Shown in pieces: positions 43,526 through 55,248 of a stretch of 64,000 nucleotides of DNA. How positions within the stretch are numbered: the stretch's first letter is position 1; each line of letters opens with the position of its first letter. The position numbers and the translations under genes are program-made. The notes under the pieces were generated by a model that saw only the letters and a program-made list of their open reading frames with translations, did no database searches and was not told the origin of the DNA. The DNA lies in contig JAGFMI010000031.1 in the NCBI GenBank assembly GCA_021030905.1, forward strand, positions 124,001 through 188,000, written 5' to 3'. The DNA is from Pyrenula massariospora. Its lineage: Eukaryota > Ascomycota > Eurotiomycetes > Pyrenulales > Pyrenulaceae.

Positions 43526-46500
43526 GATGGTCCGTGGTTGATGATAGATGAGGCGGATGTACCCCAGGCTGGTCTTAAGAAGCTTTTGTGGCCCGTGTGA
43601 TATGGTACACAGATATGCTGCCCTGGGTCGAGGATTTCCGGAAGTTGATCACAACATCCTGGAGGCATCGTTCGCAGAGACCACATGTGGAGGATCCTTC
43701 AAAAACCGAAGAATATGCCGCTACTGTAGACGTGATACACTTGAGAAGCCGCTAGGAGAATTGTTTGCGGTGAGTTGGTGGAGCAGGCTGGTTAGGGAGG
43801 GAGCACCAGTGGTGCCTCATACCGGAGACTATTGACTTCAGCATTTATCCGGGTTTCGAAACAATGAGCTTGGACCAGGAAGACATCGGAAACATGTGCC
43901 AGGAACGGAAAGCCCTAAGCCTCAAGAGAGACGTTGCCTGTCAGGCCGTGAGCTAATCGTCTGTGCACCAATGTCATGACTCCATCCTCAAGCCAAGCTC
44001 TAGCCTTGGAAGGGATCTGGCCTGGCGAGGTGCAGGGAAGATGCTGTCTCGTCGCGACAACTCAGCCACAAACTTCGATTCAAGCAGGCTACTGGCGCTT
44101 GGCCATGGAGCAGGGTAGTGAGACCGCACATGTTGCGCAGATGAAGCAGTGGGGGAAAGCTTAGAGCGAAAGACGTCTGTGCATGAAAGCCGGAGCCTGG
44201 AACATCAATCCACCGAGGAAACCCGATTGACACTTGACGGTAGGAAAAGAGTAGGAGATGCATGATCACTTGAGACAGAAGCGAACATCGCCAGGATTGA
44301 GAAGAAACCACTTCAAACAATCAGACATTGAATCACACCGGGCAGCTATCGAATGGACTCCACCATACTGGATCCATTTGGGGCAATTGTCGCAGGAGTC
44401 AAGGAATGGGAAGTACCTATCTGAGATGATGGGTGGCTTGGATCCAACGTGGAGATATTCGGCGATCCATAGTAGCCGCAAGTTCCCAGTGCCGTGGAGA
44501 GCCTGGCAGCGCCGTTCGACGGCCTCGAAACCCTGGTCTGTGATCGAGTGTGCCGAGTCTCTGGAAGGGCTGCCGTGGTGTGGAGGTGAAGAGGATGGAT
44601 AGAGAGAGGAGAGGAGGCGGAGGAGGAGCAGGATGAGGAGAGGTTCGAAGGAGCGGGAACGCCAAGAAGAGGCCGAACCGTAGCCAACGGGCAAACGGGC
44701 CGGGGCTGGCTGTGGCGCTCCTCATTCGCCCTCGACCTCCCTCCCCACGTCCATCACCTTACTATTCCCCTACTATCATACTACTACACCTCACCGATCA
44801 CCTCCTGCAAGCGAGGTCCTTCCCCACTCCCTGATCATAATCCATCGCCGCTAAGATCGACCAGCAATCCGCGGATCGCCCGCGTATCCCCTCAGATCAC
44901 AATAATCACCGACGTCCTGTCGCCTAGAATGAAACAGCTCGCGTCTCCCGTTCCTGTGCACGGCACTTCATCACTTCGCCGCTTCACCGTGATGGTCTCT
45001 TGCAGGTCTGTGTCATCACTTCTAACCCGAACAGGGCGAGCCATGGCCTGCGACCGGTCGCGTCAGCTAGGAACCGTGTCGGGCCCTGCATTGACAGGCG
45101 CAGGTCTATGCTTCGTCTGAACCTTATTCGAGCTCGACTGCGGCGCATCTTGGACCGAGCGGCAGGACAACGACTACATTCAAGGATGTATTCTCCGTCG
45201 GCTTGGGTCGTGACTTCTTTGCAGCGTGCAGTAGACGTAATTAAACGTCTATTGGCATACAATTCCATCGAACATTCGGTGAGCTTGTTCGGCGTGACAT
45301 TCGGTTTTGGTTAATGTTCATTAATCGCAAAGGCTGACCGATGGTCTTTGGATGGACGCAGGCAGGGCTGACATTCAATGCTCGCCAGATCTCTTCCTCC
45401 CCACTTGTCCCGCTTTTGAGCCCCTCCTGCTAGGAATACACCAATGAGATGGCATCGGAAGTCTAATCTTTGCATCCTCCAGCACCGAACAGGGGGACAA
45501 GATAAAGGAAATCGAGGGGTATGCGCTTCAATGACGGTCACCTTCACGGCCGACCCGGCAAAAATACCGGGCGACGTTGGGAAATCTGAAAGAACAGACA
45601 GCAGCGCTGGCTTCCAAGTCATGTGCAGACAATACACAACCCATCTTCAGGTCATGGCGCGCTTGGAATGTCGATCTCAGGCTACATGATCTGAACTCTG
45701 TGACATAGGGAAAGGATGACCGGTCGATGGCTCTGGTCTCCATGTCTAGCATATTCAATGGATGCTTGATAGAGTATGCGGAGAAATCGAAGTATTCGAG
45801 TACCATAGTTTTGCCTCATGCAGAGCTTCGGCAATTGTGTGTCTGATGGTAGAAAGCCCGGTTTGCGCCAATGGTGAGACAAATCCAGTCTATTTGGCGC
45901 TATTGACGCTAGTTTCTACGGTAAGCTTTACTCGCAAGAGCTCTCTGGACTCTAACTCGGGAAGCTGTAGCTTACATCAACTAAAAGACCTCTGCATGCG
46001 CAAAACAAGCTGTTCATCAAGATACCTTACTTGTCCGGAAGGGTTGGGCAGATCTGCAGACGGACTTGCAACGGTTCGAGGCCACGTGCCGTCAAGGCCT
46101 ATACGCTCCTCACAAAAAAGCTCAAAACCGGCTAGGATACATTGATCGTCTCTTCCAACGACGACATTCAACCAATGCTTGGGCCAGACTGACCGCTCTT
46201 TTGATTGTGGATCAACATAACAGAGCCTTTCCTCAGACTCTAAGCTGTTGGGCTTGCAAAGACTGGAAATGAATGCCGCTGTAGCTCTGATGAACTACGG
46301 TACGCTCAACGCCGGCAAAACGCCCTCATCCTTCGGGACTCGAAGTTGATGAAAGGCCCAAGTGGTATTTATTGGCCGGTTCTTCTAGTGGCTTCTGACA
46401 AAGCGATCTCTGACAAAGACAGCTCTGGGTCAAATCTTCCACATCGGAGCAATTGCTGAATTGGGTTTCGATGACATTCCACGTCACTATCTGCCAAGGA

Positions 46501-47835
46501 CGCCCTCACACAGATGAGCTGATGACCTCTCCATAACACGAGGACCTTCGGCGACTCTTCAAATAGCCTATAATGTACTCTGAGAGAGTGCCGGTGGTGA
46601 ATCAAGAGAGAGGCTCGCGCACGTGTGATTGAAGGACAGTGAGTTTTGCTCGCTATTGGAAAAGTCTTATTCTCCCAACGATTTCTCTCAGCTCTACATG
46701 CGGGAGTACGAGATGAAGGGTGGTAAGAACAAATATTCGGAACCGTCGGAGGATCCGGAAGATACGGAGGCTGCAGCCGGCCTCTACTACAGGTCATGAC
46801 TTACTCTGTGTACTCTCAAGGTAGGAGCTTTGCGTTTGTGGGACGCTAACATTGGGTGGCCAACTCCGTTGGCTAGATGGAAAGGAGCTTTTGAGGGGTT
46901 CAACGGAGTAGGTTACCCGTTATAAAAATGATCGCGGTCCTTGTTGTGCCTGGTGGTGCGCTACAGGTACTGATCCAGCTAGCCGACGTCAAACGCCGAA
47001 GACCCATGTCTACCGCATTTCGAGCCCTACTGATTCGATTCTCTCTCGTGGATCTCGCTCGACATGGGAGACTTTGGACTAAATCCCGCATTTTGTCCGT
47101 CCTAAGGACTCTGGGCGAACAGTAGTGCGACAGAACTATTTTGCGCCACTCCCGTTTGCTGGCCATGTGGAAGTCTAGGATGGCACGTTCCGTTATGCGC
47201 TCCTCCTGTCATAATACCCAAGTATGATCTACTTCAACGGCTCCATTTGGGCTACGGATATAATTGTTAGTCAAATACGAAACACGGTCCGTTGACGTTT
47301 CTATTTTGCCTAAATAGATGTCGGACAGCGGTGTTGACCATGGGTCAGATGAGTAGTCTTTGGTTGATTGATGAGATTCACGAAAGGTTGGTCAACTGTC
47401 AAGACGATCTGTGCCTCAATATGACCTCCAGAAGTGTATCTGCTGAATACAGGGTAGAAACGACAATGGGGGAATAGAAACTCGTTGTGAACCAATCATA
47501 GCAGTACTTCGCCCCAGGCCATTTGTTAGTGAAATGAAGAAGAATCAAGTAGCTCAATGCCTTCGCTCACATTTTTTGAAGTCATCACGGGCAGTCGAGT
47601 AACACTGGTTACTCGCAAAAGGCAAGGAAACTGGAATGGCTGGTACGCAATATGGGGCGGCGCGCGGCGACAAAGTCATTCTTTTGTCCGTCTGTATGAA
47701 GAAGCATGGGCGTGACTTTGAGGCTATCATTCCAAGGTCCTGACGGCATGTCCCTTGTGGTGCCCTCGATAATCCGCCTCAATAAGCAACTTACGAGTGA
47801 ACAGCCTGTCTTGTAACTGGCATACGTCAGCCTAG
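43526..47835. other. Gene-free stretch of 4.3 kb
   Basis: This is the longest stretch without a supported gene. A purine-only-like tract (44587-44650) is followed by a pyrimidine-rich, promoter-like stretch (44730-44900) leading to an ATG near 44929 on the plus strand. The 63-codon frame that follows resembles nothing and soon stops. No transposon, RNA gene or repeat array was recognised. Confidence 0.4.
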
Positions 47836-49090
47836 TCAATGAGCTACTCGACTATACTCTTGACGAGATCTGACTTCAAGGAACATCCAAAGCATGAGTA
47901 GATCATACGAAGCTTTCATCGCTCTGGCCTCACTCAATACAATAACTACAAGTTCCTGTCGGCCAAACCCCCAGGTGAGCCGATTCCGCCTGCTTATGTC
48001 AGCAATTGTGCAATATTCGTAACGCCTAGGACCACTATTTGTTCGGCGTGGAGAATTGCTGCGGCAATGAAGGGCTGTCTCTGAGCTTGATCCATGCTCT
48101 GCATGCAGGCTCGAAGACTGAGCAAGGCCATCGCGATCCATGTACCGACGGATGTCGCTAGAGGAAAAGGGATCATGCCCAAGAAAATGGTCGAGGGTAA
48201 ATGCATGAAAGTCATCGTTTGGAGCGGACCTATACGCTTAGCCAGTGGAAGTGCGACGAGATTGCTGATGGTAGCTAGACGGTTTATTACGAGAAAAAAG
48301 TGCCTAGAGCGGATGGCCAGAGCAAGTGGACGATGGTAAAAGAAGCACATAAGCCAACACGGCAAAGCAAGATCTGAAGCAAACGAATCGAGAGTAAAGA
48401 GCAGATTTAGAGGCATCAAGATAGATTGAAAGTGGAGATATACGGGATAGATAGACCGGTGGCGAACCGCCATGATCAGTCTTGAATCATTGGGAGATCC
48501 GGTAGCCGCAGTCGTGTCTAGACGATAGTTTATCTTGCCAGAGGGGCTTGATTCATCTTCGTCTGAAAGAAGACCTTGATCTGCTAATTCAACGTCGACT
48601 GCATGATGATGAGTCTCCGGTACTTTTAGTTTGACAGCAGGACTAGGAAGAAGGACTAGGAGAATTTTCACGGTACGAAGGACAGCATATAAAATGAAGG
48701 CTACTCTGTAAATGGACTTTGAATCTTGCAGAGCTTGCACAGACCAGCCACTGCTCAAGGTGCCTCATGCGACTCCTGCTGTACCAAACAAAGAATTCCG
48801 AGCAAAAATGTCGCTGCGCTTGTCCTTCTCGATGAGCCGAGCAGGGATTGGTCCTTCAACATCTGAAAACGGGACAATCTCATTGCCACTTAGATTCATT
48901 TAAGCCCTGATTGCACTACAGGAAAGGAATAGAATGAACACAGATACTTGCCTCGGGCTAATGACTCCCACAACACTTGCAATAACTGGAAGCCAGTAAA
49001 TACTGCTCAGCAAAATCGCAAGACCACCTATAACCGTCCAGCCAGCACCGTCGGACAGAACTTGCTGTCGACCGACTTGGGAGAGGCTGC
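47836..49090 (-). pseudogene. Decayed MFS transporter, YCR023C-like group
   Basis: Fragments of one MFS protein can be followed across the minus strand. They begin around 49080 (DGAGWTVIGGLAILL, then VASVVGVISP), cross an apparent GC..AG intron (48951..48889, donor AG|GCAAGT) and continue as SGNEIVPFSDVEGPIPAR and KRSDIFARNSLFGTAGVA. An in-frame TGA (48767..48765) follows, then a long open stretch (GTLSSGWSVQAL, LLFTLDSFASDLA, LPSTIFLGMIPFPLATS). A TAA (47996..47994) and a TAG (47948..47946) come next. A frameshift then leads to the last segment (EARAMKASYDLLMLWMFLEV) in another frame. All three stops could arise from C:G to T:A changes. The N-terminal start was not found, so the left part of the gene may be missing. 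I regard it as non-functional. Confidence 0.75.
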
Positions 49091-49430
49091 AGCCGAAGAA
49101 GGGCTACGGTGGTGCATGTTGCCACGTACGAGCGAGCTGAGGTTAGAGGGTTACTTGGATGGAGAACCCTGACGCATTTGTCAAACGTTACGTATATGAA
49201 CGAGCTCTAGGGGAAAATCGACGTCAAAAAACTTTCCTATCTATAGGTATATGACGCCTTTTACTCTTTCCACGCGCCAATCCAAAGCAACTGCAATTCA
49301 CACCGCGCGAGTATCAAGTCTTCCATACCACGGTTGAACCACATCGTACGCTCTTCCTCCTGAGCCGCCGGCCGTTGTAGAGAGAGAACCCATTTCTTTC
49401 GTTCCCTCGCCTATCGGCAGGTTTATTCTA
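49091..49430. other. Intergenic, 0.34 kb
   Basis: This lies between the upstream limit of the recognisable MFS pseudogene and the stop of the dehydrogenase gene. The lost N-terminal part of the pseudogene may lie here, but I could not align it. Confidence 0.35.
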
Positions 49431-50449
49431 CTACATCTGCAAAGGTTTTACAGGAGGCACTGGCCCCGTGCATCCATCACCAATTGCGCCAACAGTCCTC
49501 CCGCCGTCAGCCATGATGACGTGACCATTGATCGCGGATGACAGATCAGAGGCGAGGAAGACACCAATATTTGCGATCTCCTCGGGGCGCGCGACGCGGC
49601 CGTAGTAGTATCGCTTGTCGCCTTGTAGGCCGGATTCCGAGACCATCTTCGCGTGCTTTCTCTGGATGTCCTCCTGGCTGTCATCAATCCTGTATTCTTT
49701 TCCGATTTCCGCTTGCGTCGAACTGCTGAAGATGCTAGACGCCGTCACTCCAGGCGCGACTCCATTAATCCGTATGTTGCTTGCGGCAAGTTGAACTGAC
49801 CCTCCCATAACCAACCCGTTCACAGCAGCTTTCGCAGTGGCTACAGGATGTGTATCAGTAAGGGGTGTTTGTTTGTGAGACCAAAGCACCCACTGTACGA
49901 AAGATCAGCATATGCGCCCAGATATGCCGCACATGATGAAGTGACAACAATAGAGCCACCACCTTGAGGCTTCCCCGGGGAGGTGACCATCATAGCTTGA
50001 CTTCCATACTTGATTGCCAAAAACACCGAGTGCTGTAGCACATCTATAGATCGGTTGTAGTGCGTGAATTCCAAATCGTTCAAGTTCCTGATAAGACAGT
50101 CAGATACAAGATACAAGATCCATGGGGTAGGGAAAGGGTAGACACGTTCTCACCGGTAATTTGCAAACCCAGCGTTAGCAAAGTAGAAGTCGAATCTGCC
50201 ATTCTCTTGTATGATCTCCCGAAGGACTTTCAGCGTCTGCTGTTCGGACGAGACATCCAGAACTCTTCCCTCAATGATACAGGAGCTTCCAGACTTCTTA
50301 ACTTCGTCCGACAGTGATTCGACGTTGCTCTGATTGAGATCGCACACATAGATTGCTCTTGCGCCAGCTCCGGCCAAGGCGATTGCCAATGAGCGTCCTA
50401 TGCCATACGGTGATCCCGCTCCTGTCACGAGGCCGACCTTGTCTTCCAT
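49431..50449 (-). CDS. Short-chain dehydrogenase/reductase (classical SDR)
   Basis: This is an NAD(P)-dependent oxidoreductase with unknown substrate. Exons are 50449..50154, 50087..49894 and 49840..49431 with introns of 66 and 53 nt, giving 299 residues. The start is a true ATG. The nucleotide-binding motif TGAGSPYGIGR is at 9-19; the Asp of VCDLNQ ends strand 2, which favours NAD(H) over NADP(H). NAG is at 92-94 and the catalytic Ser is about 150 (VVTSSCAAY). The catalytic pair Tyr163 and Lys167 (YTTAK) is created across the second splice, which confirms that intron. The usual INGVAPGVTAS and FLASDLSSAINGHVIMADGG follow. Intron 1 contains a short ATACAAG direct repeat. All catalytic residues are present. 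Confidence 0.93.
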
Positions 50450-51475
50450 ATTTCTCTACTGGCTGCTCACAAGATGCGGGCAGAATCTTCTCTGAGTCCC
50501 GAATTGAGACGCCGGAAGAAGATGCGTTCATCTTCGACTTCAAATACCAATGGTTACACGCTTTCGCCAGACCAACCCCGCATCTGTTGCATGAGCATCA
50601 GAATTCAGGAGCGCCGGCGAGAAGTAGCTGCGTGTTTTTGATTGCTGACAAGGTAGCTGAGTTCAACGGGATACCTAAAACGGTCATAAAAGCATTTAGC
50701 ATTAAAGACCATCATAAGCCACCCGTGAATACTAATCACAGCCAAACATAACAGGGATCGCATTTAGGTCTAGCAACAAATGAAACTAGACAAGATTGAT
50801 GTTTAAGCGATACCATGAAGTCTCTCCGAACCTTCTACGCTGCTCAAAGTTCTCAGCTGTGGTACGAATTGGAAATGAAAGATTCGGCAGGATATTAAGT
50901 ATCGGTGGACTCTAACGGTAGAGCTTGTCATGCTTGGCCAAGGTCAGGATGTGCCTGGTAGAGCACGTCGCCCTGAAGTAAAATGCTCGGTATGATCCGC
51001 TTAAGGATCTTGAACGATTCCACTCAAAACTGGCTTGAAGCTCTGCTAGTGCTAGTATCGTGTGAAGGAGCTCAAAAGCTAAGAATTCAAATTGAAACAA
51101 ATCCCCGACGTATGTTGAGCCTGCTATCGGCTTGATGGCTCCTAACAAAGCGACAGAGGACGTTGCTGATCGAGAAAAATGTTCGCGTGATCATTGGAGA
51201 ACATGCAATAGTAATTATTCCATTGAGGAACGAACTTTTAACTTCGATGCTGCGTCGAGTGTATCTGATACGAGAATCTCACTAGCTAGGAACAGCTGCC
51301 TGCACGCCTTGGCTAGCGCAGTCACGACTACTAAGACACAAGCGACAGGCCAGCCACATGCCTCTCACCGTGCCCAACGAAAAGAATGTAGGAGTTCCCG
51401 CCATCACCCTCATCTTGGCCGTTGCTACATCTATGCTCACACCCATATTGATCTCTCTAATTTCCCGCAGAGGCA
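50450..51475. other. Intergenic, 1.0 kb
   Basis: This separates the dehydrogenase start from the stop of the lipase gene, both minus. No gene is seen. Confidence 0.45.
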
Positions 51476-52465
51476 TTACGGATTCGTTCCGGGGAGACCG
51501 GCACCACAGCCAGCCGCACCTAAAATGACGCCTCCAAAGCTGGAGAAGTGACCAGCCGTCACAGAAACCAAACCGTTTCCGGCAGAGCACTGAAGATCCC
51601 GCTCACCACTGCATTGAAGAGAAGTCGCTGGAACGCCTTGGTTATAAAACTCCTACTCTAAGGGTCAGTGTATTCAGACAACGTCGAAAGAGAGAGTTAC
51701 CGTGCCATAGTGGACAAAGTTTTGAGGAGCACCAACGTACATGTTCGGCACACCATCTAGAGCATTGTTTCCACGGCGGAGTAAGCCTTTTTGCGATTGA
51801 CCGAAGCTAGCAAATGCGGAATTGCCAATAGGAAACGCGGCTAGAGCATTGCTTGTTACTGATTTCGTGGGAAAATTTTGTGTCAAAGCAATATAAGACA
51901 AGTAGGTCAGAGAGCCACCGAGAGAGTGTCCAGTGCTCTCCAAGGTATAAGAAGGATAGAGGGCAATCAATCTGCGGACTTCAGCGATGACTTGATCATG
52001 GACAGATGCCCATGGAGTGAAAACGCCGGTCATTACTCGAGCAGCTGAGGGGAAGTTGACGCCCGAGAGCCTGGGAGTAACGAGTGCGGTATTGACATCG
52101 TTTAAAAGGTCTTGGGCGGTAGTGGAACCGCGCGTGACAACAGCAATTCGCTTCTTGGATGTAGAATACCCAACAAAGCCTTCGGTATTCGTTGCAAGAT
52201 TGTTGACTTGAAGAGTAATGCGAACATCAAACGCCGAGCCGCCACATCCGCTGTACGCAGCTGATGAGAGATCGGCAGCTCGCGAAAGTTCAGCATAATC
52301 TGATGTAGAAACTGGAAAGGGTCAGAAGAAGCTTCAATTCGAGAACGAGTGCTTACTTCTCGATGCACGCTTTTCAATAGTCTCGGATGCAGCCTCTGGG
52401 TCAATTGGAGAAGCCCAGCTGAGGGAGACTGCTGACAAAGCAGCTACGTATTTTATAAAATGCAT
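51476..52465 (-). CDS. Secreted class 3 lipase (fungal lipase / feruloyl esterase-like)
   Basis: This extracellular alpha/beta-hydrolase probably cleaves triglycerides or related esters. Exons are 52465..52357, 52311..51701 and 51652..51476 with introns of 45 and 48 nt, giving 298 residues. A signal peptide (MHFIKYVAALSAVSLSWA) and a Lys-Arg site (ETIEKR), as used for Kex2 processing, lead into the mature domain. The domain has GYSTSKKRIAVVTRGSTTAQD and the nucleophile elbow GHSLGG (Ser166). The probable acid is the Asp of NNALDGVPNM and the probable histidine is that of VSVTAGHFSSFG in exon 3. Four Cys in the last third suggest disulfides. Exon 3 is recovered only by splicing and supplies the triad His. 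Confidence 0.92.
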
Positions 52466-54051
52466 GTTAGAATGTGGGAAATGGTACGTTGATGTAGGCC
52501 ACTAGTGAAACTTGAATTGGCTTGAGATAAAACTTTTGTCGAAGAGGGACTTTGGAGCAAGCAGACCTTTATAGACATTCTCAAGGAGCCTGAATGGCGC
52601 TATCGATATCATAAGAGTAAAGTCTTCTTTTTAATACCTCGGCAAATAGTCATCTATTGCGATTGTCGCTGATTCTGTCCTTCAGAAACGAAAGGATTTT
52701 CGGACAATCCGGAGCCGACCATCCAGAAAATTCGAACGTCGAGCGTAAACACATCCTAAGTGACTCAACGATTGAAAGGAAGAGGCATTTACCCAGCATC
52801 ATCATTTCCGCAGGTAGGAGTGCGTTTCCTGATAGGGAAAACACAGCGTCCGAAGTATACGGACATCGGAAATATCAGGCCACTGTTCGGGGGAAGATGA
52901 AGAGCCGAGGAAAGGGTTGAGCCAGTAGTAAAGTGATCAAAGTGATGTGAGATTCTTCGATGGGGGATAAAGCAAGAGAGTTCCTGCGCTCGAGCTTTAG
53001 TTACCCGAGACGCAAGAGAAGATCCTGGTTCTTGTGCATGTATGGCGCCATTCACCGGACAGGTATCACGTGGAGATTGTAGCAGATTGCGGAGAAAAAA
53101 GCTTTGTGGCGTTTCGAAAAGGTTCTTGGGATATGCAGGTCGGATATTGATATCAAACTTTAAGTAGTGAAGTAGCTGTAAAATAACTTTGCGCCTGCTG
53201 TTAGATATCCCTGAGAGAATCATTCTTATCTCTTGAGTTTTTCTGCAGACTGTCGTGGCGCATCTCTGTCTCTTGATCCCCTTGCCATCGCTGTGGAAAG
53301 ATGAAACCGTGCGTGAGATACCAAATTCCGCTGAGTGTGCTATGTTCGTCACTAGGAAATGGCGTTCCGACGAAGCCGAGAACCGTTGCTCCGATTTTTC
53401 CGAAGTTGAGATCAAGCCTAATCCTAAGCATCAGCCCTACCCTCTAAACCGCCCGAATGCGGGGGTTGAAGGCCACGATCGTGAATTCCAGCCAGGAGAC
53501 GGTTGAACTGAAGAATTTCAGATTGGTGGGAATACACAACGTGGGTAGTCTAGCTGCTTCGGACTTTAAGAGAGCTGCGAGCACCATCAATAAATTCAAA
53601 AGCAACTGGTCGAAGCGATTCTCCATCTGGATAAACGTGAGGTACAGGACTGCTCATGCTTAGACCGTGCAGTTGTGAGTGAATCGCTCAACGAAAAACG
53701 TTTGGAACACTCGAAAATATTTGACCTTGTTCAGTTTGCCGAGACTACTCCATGCGTCTGAAAGCGCTTTAAGAAAAGCACTTGAGTAGTGGCTGTCATG
53801 GAGGTAGCAATATGAGCATCTTCAGGAAGCTGATCAGGGAGAAAAGAAAGGAGGTCATGAGCAACGTGAAGCGCGTCGAAACAAATAGGGTTATACGGTC
53901 CTGATAAATTCCATTAGTGCCACAAAGTGTTTGTATAAAATATAGGTCGAAGTAATGGTTAGTGTATAATACCGCCTTTCGAAAAGGACTTAGTGGTAAT
54001 AACCTATAGGACAATGGTCGTGATCGCTGAACCCAATTCTACTGCGATACG
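52466..54051. other. Intergenic, 1.6 kb
   Basis: This lies between the lipase start and the stop of the Sed5 gene, both minus. A 208-codon minus frame (52789..53415) starts at TTG and shows no domain, so I do not call it a gene. Confidence 0.45.
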
Positions 54052-55248
54052 TCAACCAGATATGAGAACCCAGAGCAAGAAGAAAATCTAGAGATCAATT
54101 AGTAGCGATCAAGAAAGACAAGCATTATTAAATTACCATGAGCACCCCAAACATCTTAGCCACAAGCCATCGATTGCCAGAGACTCTGCTCCAGTACTTC
54201 AACAGCTCCCGTTGAGCTCCTTCAACGTTGTCTACAACCTCTTCCGTATTTGCTAAAATTGACGTCACAGTTAGTCTCTACTCAGAGTAAGGACGAGGCT
54301 GTTCCTTCTCACCATCAATCCTCTGAAGCATATCGCCTTGTTCCTGCACCATACTTGCAAGTTGCCCGAATATGCCTCCAAGTTCGCTGATTGTTCGCTC
54401 TATTGACTCTATTGCCTGACCACGTTGGTTGATATACGTGTTTTGTGGTTGTGCCTCTTCCATCAGAAGCAGCTGTTGGTCAGAGTGACCCCCACCGCGC
54501 ATCAAAGAGGATGAAGATGAGGGTTCGAGACTCAGAATGTCGTTCTGTGCGCTGGATAATGGCGTCTTCTGTCGACCGTTTGAACTTTGGTATAAAGGCG
54601 ACTCCGATCTCTGAGTATCCAGCGCTGTTTGTGATCGAGCTGATACCGAAGACACAAAGTTCTCAGTTCTCGACCTTGATGCTTGGATGTTCTTGGTTCG
54701 GACTTCGAGCACATCTTTGAAATTTTCTGCTAAATTGGCAACATTCCCTTGCAACATCACCACGAGGTTTTTGCTGTGTTGCCCTTCTTGATCTGAGGAC
54801 TTGGCCTGAGTCGCGCTAGGATGTTGCGATTGTGTACGGGTCTGTAATGACGATATTCGGCTATTGAGAGAGGCGAGATCTTGTTTGATCATATACGTCA
54901 ATTGGGAGATTTCTACCGCCGGGTCGTCGAAAAGCGTTTTTCGTTTGGCCACTATCTCTTATTAGTAGCCTTTCCGGTAGGAAACTGTATAATCATACAC
55001 TGCGTCAGCTTCTCTAACTTTGTCGTGGTCGCCATGATGCCTCTTCCTATTTGTGCCGCATCGCGCGTGAACTCTGATCTTGTTCCTTGCTTCGAAACCT
55101 TCGCCTCTCCATTTGCTTCTCTTTTTTGTGCCGCGCTTAGAAGGGACGCTCTCTGCCCGACTGCTTTGGAAGAAGAATTGCGCTTTTGCGCCTGTGTGAG
55201 AATGGCACGGAACTCATTGGTTCGGTCTTGAATGGAGGTGGCGGTCAT
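54052..55248 (-). CDS. SED5: Golgi t-SNARE Sed5 / syntaxin-5
   Basis: Sed5 is the Qa-SNARE of the cis-Golgi for ER-to-Golgi and intra-Golgi fusion. Four exons are placed: 55248..54999, 54951..54313, 54252..54137 and 54087..54052, with introns of 47, 60 and 49 nt and clear CTAAT branch points in the first and third, giving 346 residues. The N-terminus carries the Sly1-binding peptide (SIQDRTNEF). The Habc region includes LTQLAKRKTLFDDPAVEISQLTY, restored across intron 1. The SNARE helix is QAIESIERTISELGGIFGQLASMVQEQGDMLQRIDANTEEV with the zero-layer Gln in QEQGD. The tail anchor (WLVAKMFGVLM joined to IFFLLWVLISG by intron 3) ends the protein. All parts are intact. Confidence 0.95.

Noticed and set aside
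44266-44694. Long minus-strand frames over the purine tract
   Set aside because: Their Ser/Leu/Pro-rich text is a direct consequence of the repetitive purine tract being read on the other strand.
50097-50120. ATACAAG direct repeat in the first intron of the dehydrogenase gene
   Set aside because: It is two copies of a short unit inside an intron, with no sign of function.
52789-53415. 208-codon minus-strand frame between lipase and SED5
   Set aside because: It begins at TTG, has no domain or signal peptide, and has random-looking composition.
22160-53900. Secondary-metabolite gene cluster
   Set aside because: Transporters, a dehydrogenase and an acetyltransferase occur, but there is no synthase, cyclase, P450 or Zn2Cys6 regulator, and the spacing is too loose.
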